From: Nocardia aurantiaca
Lineage (GTDB): Bacteria > Actinomycetota > Actinomycetes > Mycobacteriales > Mycobacteriaceae
Length of the DNA: 64,000 bases
Assembly (NCBI RefSeq): GCF_009708175.1
Contig: NZ_WMBB01000013.1
Span: forward strand, 143,788 to 207,787
Direction of reading: 5' to 3'
Shown here: positions 60,201 to 64,000 of the stretch, one piece after another
Numbering within the stretch: the stretch's first letter is position 1
Layout: every line of letters starts with the position of its first letter
Program-made: the position numbers and the translations under genes
The notes under the pieces: generated by a model
What the model saw: the letters and a program-made list of their open reading frames with translations, nothing else
Told to the model about the DNA's origin: nothing
The model's database searches: none

Positions 60201-62934
60201 CCACCTGTACGTAATCGCGCGGCAGCAGGACATGACGCCCGGAATCCAGATGCGCGGCGACCACACTCCCGTCGGCGCGCGCCTCGACGACGCGCCAGCG
60301 GTAGCCGTTGCGGACGTAGTCGGTGCTGCTGATTCGAAGTTTCGGCTTGTTGCGGCGGCTGCAGATCACATCCCCCGCAGAAGCTTTCAACCCGTCCGAC
60401 AACTCGACTTCCGGGCCGACCTCGCTTGTGGTCGTCGCGAGTCGATCAGCGCGGGCACGCTGATTCAGGATCGCCACGATCTCGCGAGTGGGCGCGAGCA
60501 TCATCGCATCCAGTCCGGCGGACCGGTCGTCGGCCCAGGCGGTGTAGCAGGCGTCGACGACGCGGTCCAGGGTGCCGATGTGCAGGCGGTCGCGGTCCGC
60601 GTAGAACGCGATCACCGACGGATCGCCCTCGCGCACCGCCAATGTCGCGGCGGCCTCGGCGCGGTCGTGGAAGCGCATGACCCGGGTCAGAGTGACCGCG
60701 CCGGCGGTGTCGGCGATATCGCGCAGCACTCCGCCCGCGGTGATCGACGCCAGTTGTCGATCATCACCGATCGCGCGGACGATCGCGCCGCGCCGCAGCA
60801 GGAAATCGACCACGAGGTCCAGTTGCCAGGTGGAGGCTTTGGCGGCCTCGTCGATGATCACCAGCGTGCCCGGCCCGATCGCGTGAACCCACGCCGGGAC
60901 ATGCACGCGTCCCGCGGTTTCCGGGGTGAGGTGGGTGAGGATGTAGCCGAGTTTGTCGATGGCGTTGACCGGGACTCCGGCACCGATTTCGGCTTCCAGG
61001 ACCGCCGCCGACGCGGCGGTCGGAGCGAGCCCGAGCACGGCCGCGCCCTCGCTGCGCCAGGCCCGAACCAGCACCTGCAGCGCCACCGTCTTGCCGGTGC
61101 CGGCCGGGGCGATCGCGACCTGCAATCGTCGTCCCGAGGTGGCGAATTCGCGCACCAGCGCCACCTGGCCGGCGTTCAGTTCACGGCCGTGGTTGTTGGC
61201 CGTGTACTCCAGCAACGCGACATCCACGCTCGCATCGGTGATCGTGGCAGCACCTGCCACGTGCGCGGCGGCGATGAGCCGGTGTTCGGCGGCCAGTACC
61301 GCTGCCGAGGTGTACTGCTGTGAGCCCGCGACCGTGTACACGCTGCGGCGGTCGGCGCGGCGCAGGAGTTCAGGTTCGGCGAACTGGTCGGGTCGGGTGC
61401 GAGCGATCGACCGCAAGGGGCCGAGCGCTTCGGCGGTCACGGCCTCGGCCGCACTTTCCCAGTCCTCGGCGCGGACCTGCCCGCGGATCTGGCGTTCGAC
61501 CTCCGACCGCACATGGGTGAATTGCCATACCGACCGCTTGCGCGAGACGATATCGATGACCCGATCCGCCACGCTCGCAACCCATTCCGGGTTCACCTGC
61601 ACCCGCGGCGCCGGCCGCGGATGGCAAGTGTCCCAGATCATCTGCGTCAGCGCGTCTTCGCTGAGCAGCTCGACCGCCTCGCCCCGCCAGATGGCGCGTT
61701 GCTCGGACCGTGAGCGCAGTTCGTGCTTGGCCGGGCGGGTATCCAGGGTGGCACGCTCGGATAGTTTCAGCATCTCCACCGTGGTCGGCTCGCGTCCCCA
61801 TTCGGCGTGGAAGCGGCGGGCCAGCTCGGCCAGACGAGCCTCGATCGCGGCATCGCGGCGAGACCACAACTCCCGCAACGACTCCGCGACGCCGACGATC
61901 TCGCGGATCGGCCGCTTGTCCGGATCGGTGTCGCCACGATCGGCGAACTCCGACCCTACCAGCGCGTGCACGTGGTGTTCGCAGCGGGTGTTGTAGACCT
62001 CCGACGCGGTCACCAATACCCGATACACCATGCGCGCATCCAGTGCCCGCCACAACCCGCCCTCGCGGGTACGGACCTTGGCCGAGATGACCACGTGGGT
62101 ATGCAAATCCGGGTCATCCGCGCGGCTTTCGCGATGCTCGAACGCGGTCGCCACCAACCCGCGCGTATCCACCTGCGCGACCCCGTTCGCACCCAGGCGG
62201 GTGTAGGCGGCATGGGATTCCAGGAACGCCAGCGCATCCGCCACCGCCGCCCGATGCGCGGCTTCGATATTCTCCGCGATAGCCCGCGGTGCGATCGCCC
62301 ACAACACCGACACCGACTTCACCGGCGAGAAGCACACATCGAACCCCGCCACCGCAGTGGTCGCATTGCGGGAGTTGTGGGCGATCCAGCCCGACAGCTC
62401 GCGGTCGTTCAACGGCGCACGATCGAACTCTGCGGCGAAGAGCTCCCGCGCGATCCTGGTCCGGATCTCCGCGCGCACCTCGTCGGAGATCTTCGCATTC
62501 CACCGTTCACCTCGAGCGAGGTTGTGGGCGGTGAACGCTTCGGCGCACCGCCGCCGAAACTCGCTGGCCTCGCTGAAAATTCGGAACGGCTGCCCCAACT
62601 GCGAGGCCGTCAACGCCGCACGATGCGCCGGGCCGGGCTTGTCACCTGCCGCCAGCCGCTCGGCGTACACGCGGTCCTCGATCGCTTCGGCGTCCGGGTG
62701 TCGCCCCAGCCCGAACAACGCTCGCATCTGCTTCTCGGTGACCTCATCCCCCGCGGCGATCGAGTCGAATTCCGACAGACCCGAACCCATCCACACACCC
62801 GGCGACTCCCCCTTGGCCGAGTAGTAATCAGCCAAAGAGTTTCGCCCGCGCTCGCTCACGTCATGGGCGGCCGTCTGCCGCAGGTAGTATTCGAACCCGT
62901 CACCGGCAGACAGTTTATGAACCGTCGCGGTCAT
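57278..62934 (-). pseudogene. MobF conjugative relaxase/helicase (TraA/TrwC-like), multiply frameshifted
   Basis: The N-terminus (~1-400) is a TrwC-type relaxase: FEYYLRQ, ADYYSAKG, FSPVKSVSVLWA, DPDLH278TH280VV. Then comes a UvrD/RecD-like helicase (Walker A APAGTGK615T, IIDEAAKAS, DDRQLASI, IDSAQGITAD). The frame is continuous from ATG 62934 to about 59133. There a one-base loss shifts to GIDVPALLYDAAERGP; near 58855 an extra C shifts to GELLATAATLLRDACH; near 58287 another loss shifts to SHLDRLRTRRDEQRP, which runs to the stop at 57278. Corrected, it is ~1885 residues, the usual size. The truncated reading would keep relaxase and helicase domains. Confidence 0.82.
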
Positions 62935-63130
62935 TCCACCACGCTACGCGTACCAAATCGACAGAACGCAGCCGAAATCCATTCTCAGGGATCTATTCCG
63001 TTACCCTTCAACAATTCTCAGCCGAACAGCCGAACCAGCGCGGAACCTGGACTATCACCTCCGGCGCCGCGACGTTAACCTGGGCATGTCGCCTATCCGT
63101 GGAATAGTCCGCCTTTTCACCCTGAATGCA
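62935..63130. other. Upstream region of relaxase
   Basis: No gene is seen. It contains the relaxase promoter/leader and adjoins the purine-rich transfer-origin candidate. Confidence 0.4.
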
Positions 63131-63270
63131 GGAGTTCTGAGGGGAGGGGGTGCGTACGGGTGTTAGGGATGGACAGGGTAAAGAGAAAGGAGGAGTGAGT
63201 CAAGGTAGGTAGTGTCGAGATAGAAATGAATGGTGGCGAAGGATGGTTCGTGAGGAATAACCTGGGGTCC
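63131..63270. other. Candidate oriT: strongly G-biased stretch beside relaxase
   Basis: Over 63141-63260 the plus strand is almost free of C (I count about 7 C versus 55 G), unlike all surrounding DNA. It lies ~200 bp upstream of the relaxase start between the relaxase and the divergent small gene, where MobF elements usually have oriT. The nic site is not identified. Confidence 0.4.
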
Positions 63271-63350
63271 ACCACTTCCCATGTTGCGAGTACCGCATCA
63301 CACACGCGGAAAGGACGGAACGTCAACATCAACTGAAGGGAGCCTGCGAT

Positions 63351-63677
63351 ATGACTTCGAAAAGGGCTGCGTCCGTTGCCCGTCAACGCGCACACGAAGC
63401 GCTGGCGATACACCGCCAACAGCGGCTCGAGCGAGAGAAAGCCAACGAGACCGACCTCACCACCTATTTGTTGCTCGAACAGCAGATCGCCGATGCCGAG
63501 GAACACGTCCACGAGGTCGTCGCGGCGCTACGGCGCAAGCAGGGCGAACATCTACGACATTGGCACGATCGCGGCGAAAAGCTCTCCGAAATAGCCAAAC
63601 TCACCGGCAAACCTGTCGCCGAGGTCAGTCGGCTCATGAAAGCCACCCCGGAACCGGCGCACACGGACGTCGGCTGA
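63351..63677 (+). CDS. Small coiled-coil/HTH-like protein
   Basis: This 108-residue protein has a long charged helix (KRAASVARQRAHEALAIHRQQRLEREKANETDLTTYLLLEQQIADAEEH) followed by a short HTH-like end (GEKLSEIAKLTGKPVAEVSRLMKA). GGGAG precedes the ATG. It is divergent from the relaxase across the G-biased region, a common place for oriT-binding accessory or element-maintenance proteins in actinobacterial integrative elements. No family was recognised. Confidence 0.65.
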   Translation: MTSKRAASVARQRAHEALAIHRQQRLEREKANETDLTTYLLLEQQIADAEEHVHEVVAALRRKQGEHLRHWHDRGEKLSEIAKLTGKPVAEVSRLMKATPEPAHTDVG

Positions 63678-63726
63678 TGAACTCCACCGGGTGATCACCG
63701 ACCAGGTTTCGGATTAGGGTGATTCG

Positions 63727-63912
63727 ATGCTGCACGCCGTGTTGTCGTTCGCCGCTGTCGCTGGTCTTCTCACCATCGTTCCCGGACTCGATACCGCACT
63801 GGTGCTGCGCGCCGCGATCGGGAGCAACCGCCGCCATGCCTTCGCGACCGCTCTCGGGACCGGCGGAGGCACCTTAGCCTCGATCTTTCGCCGGGCCTTC
63901 GGCCCGGCGTGA
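63727..63912 (+). pseudogene. LysE-family exporter, truncated after first helices
   Basis: The reading MLHAVLSFAAVAGLLTIVPGLDTALVLRAAIGSNRRHAFATALGTGGGTLA is the N-terminus of a LysE/RhtB amino-acid exporter (PG.D...R....G...A...G.G.G). After ~52 codons the family sequence stops abruptly and the frame runs through an unrelated hairpin to a stop. The full gene should be ~200 codons. The break near 63880 marks a deletion or element boundary. Confidence 0.72.
63889..63909. terminator. Perfect 9-bp-arm hairpin at LysE breakpoint
   Basis: CGCCGGGCC-TTC-GGCCCGGCG lies directly after the point where LysE similarity ends. It is probably a terminator of a gene beyond the window that became joined here. 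Confidence 0.5.
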
Positions 63913-64000
63913 TCGGTTTCGGATTGGTTTCCGGTCGTCGATCGGCGACCGGTGGGCAACGCGGGATGGCCCGGTCAGCGGGTGGCTGCCGGGTTCCACG

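Noticed and set aside
1..64000. tRNA, rRNA and attachment-site (tRNA-end) features for the integrative region
   Set aside because: No cloverleaf-like sequence with a recognisable T-loop and no matching direct repeats were found by eye; a tRNA scan and repeat search would decide.

Overview
The window is high-GC actinobacterial DNA and most resembles a Nocardia-type chromosome. Supporting this are a 'conservon' signalling operon (cvnA-E) with paired P450s, several Rv3651-like proteins (a mycobacterial/nocardial family), XRE/DUF5753 regulators paired with DUF397 proteins, a CpnT-like type VII-secreted polymorphic toxin, frequent GTG/TTG starts and many 4-base ATGA/GTGA overlaps. No rRNA, tRNA or CRISPR array was recognised. 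Assignments come from reading the sequence and from family knowledge; no database search was run.

Positions 1-25,050 look like ordinary chromosome: an MFS transporter end, a secreted beta-lactamase-like protein, a quinone-oxidoreductase gene behind a MerR-type operator, two SDR genes divergent from an MmyB-like regulator, and the cvnABCDE conservon followed by a second P450. The CvnE P450 lacks the EXXR motif. Then come a GlsB-like stress membrane protein, a PucR regulator divergent from gabT-gabD, a TetR/oxidoreductase pair sharing one operator sequence, a P450, a TetR plus a cofactor-free-dioxygenase-like protein (HOD family), a StrR-like regulator, an Rv3651-like protein, an SDR and a small membrane protein.

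Positions 25,250-39,850 are accessory and scarred. They hold an ATPase remnant, an intact XRE-DUF397 pair, a small operon with DUF4254, and a polymorphic toxin locus. That locus has a WXG100 protein, a YbaB-like protein, a 1438-residue toxin with two different C-terminal effector domains each preceded by a copy of the same module, a SUKH-3 immunity protein and two near-identical Imm35/YrhB immunity proteins flanking an ATP-grasp gene. Next is a broken XRE-DUF397 pair cut by an integrase fragment that is itself fused to a truncated DUF2637 gene.

Positions 40,085-50,623 form a compact divergent defence locus. Leftward are a C5-cytosine methyltransferase, a Vsr-type nuclease and a PIN-domain nuclease. 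Rightward are a MORC/MutL-like GHKL ATPase, a helicase with an N-terminal Mrr-like nuclease, a small protein homologous to the C-terminus of the PIN protein, and a sigma-region-4/HARE-like HTH protein. The repeated domain ties the two arms together, and this is the best candidate for an undescribed system.

Positions 50,840-64,000 hold hypothetical genes, two more Rv3651-like paralogues (one frameshifted), a P450, a stand-alone restriction-endonuclease-like gene, and a decayed integrative-element end: a MobF relaxase/helicase broken by three single-base indels, a strongly G-biased candidate transfer origin, a small coiled-coil gene and a truncated LysE transporter.
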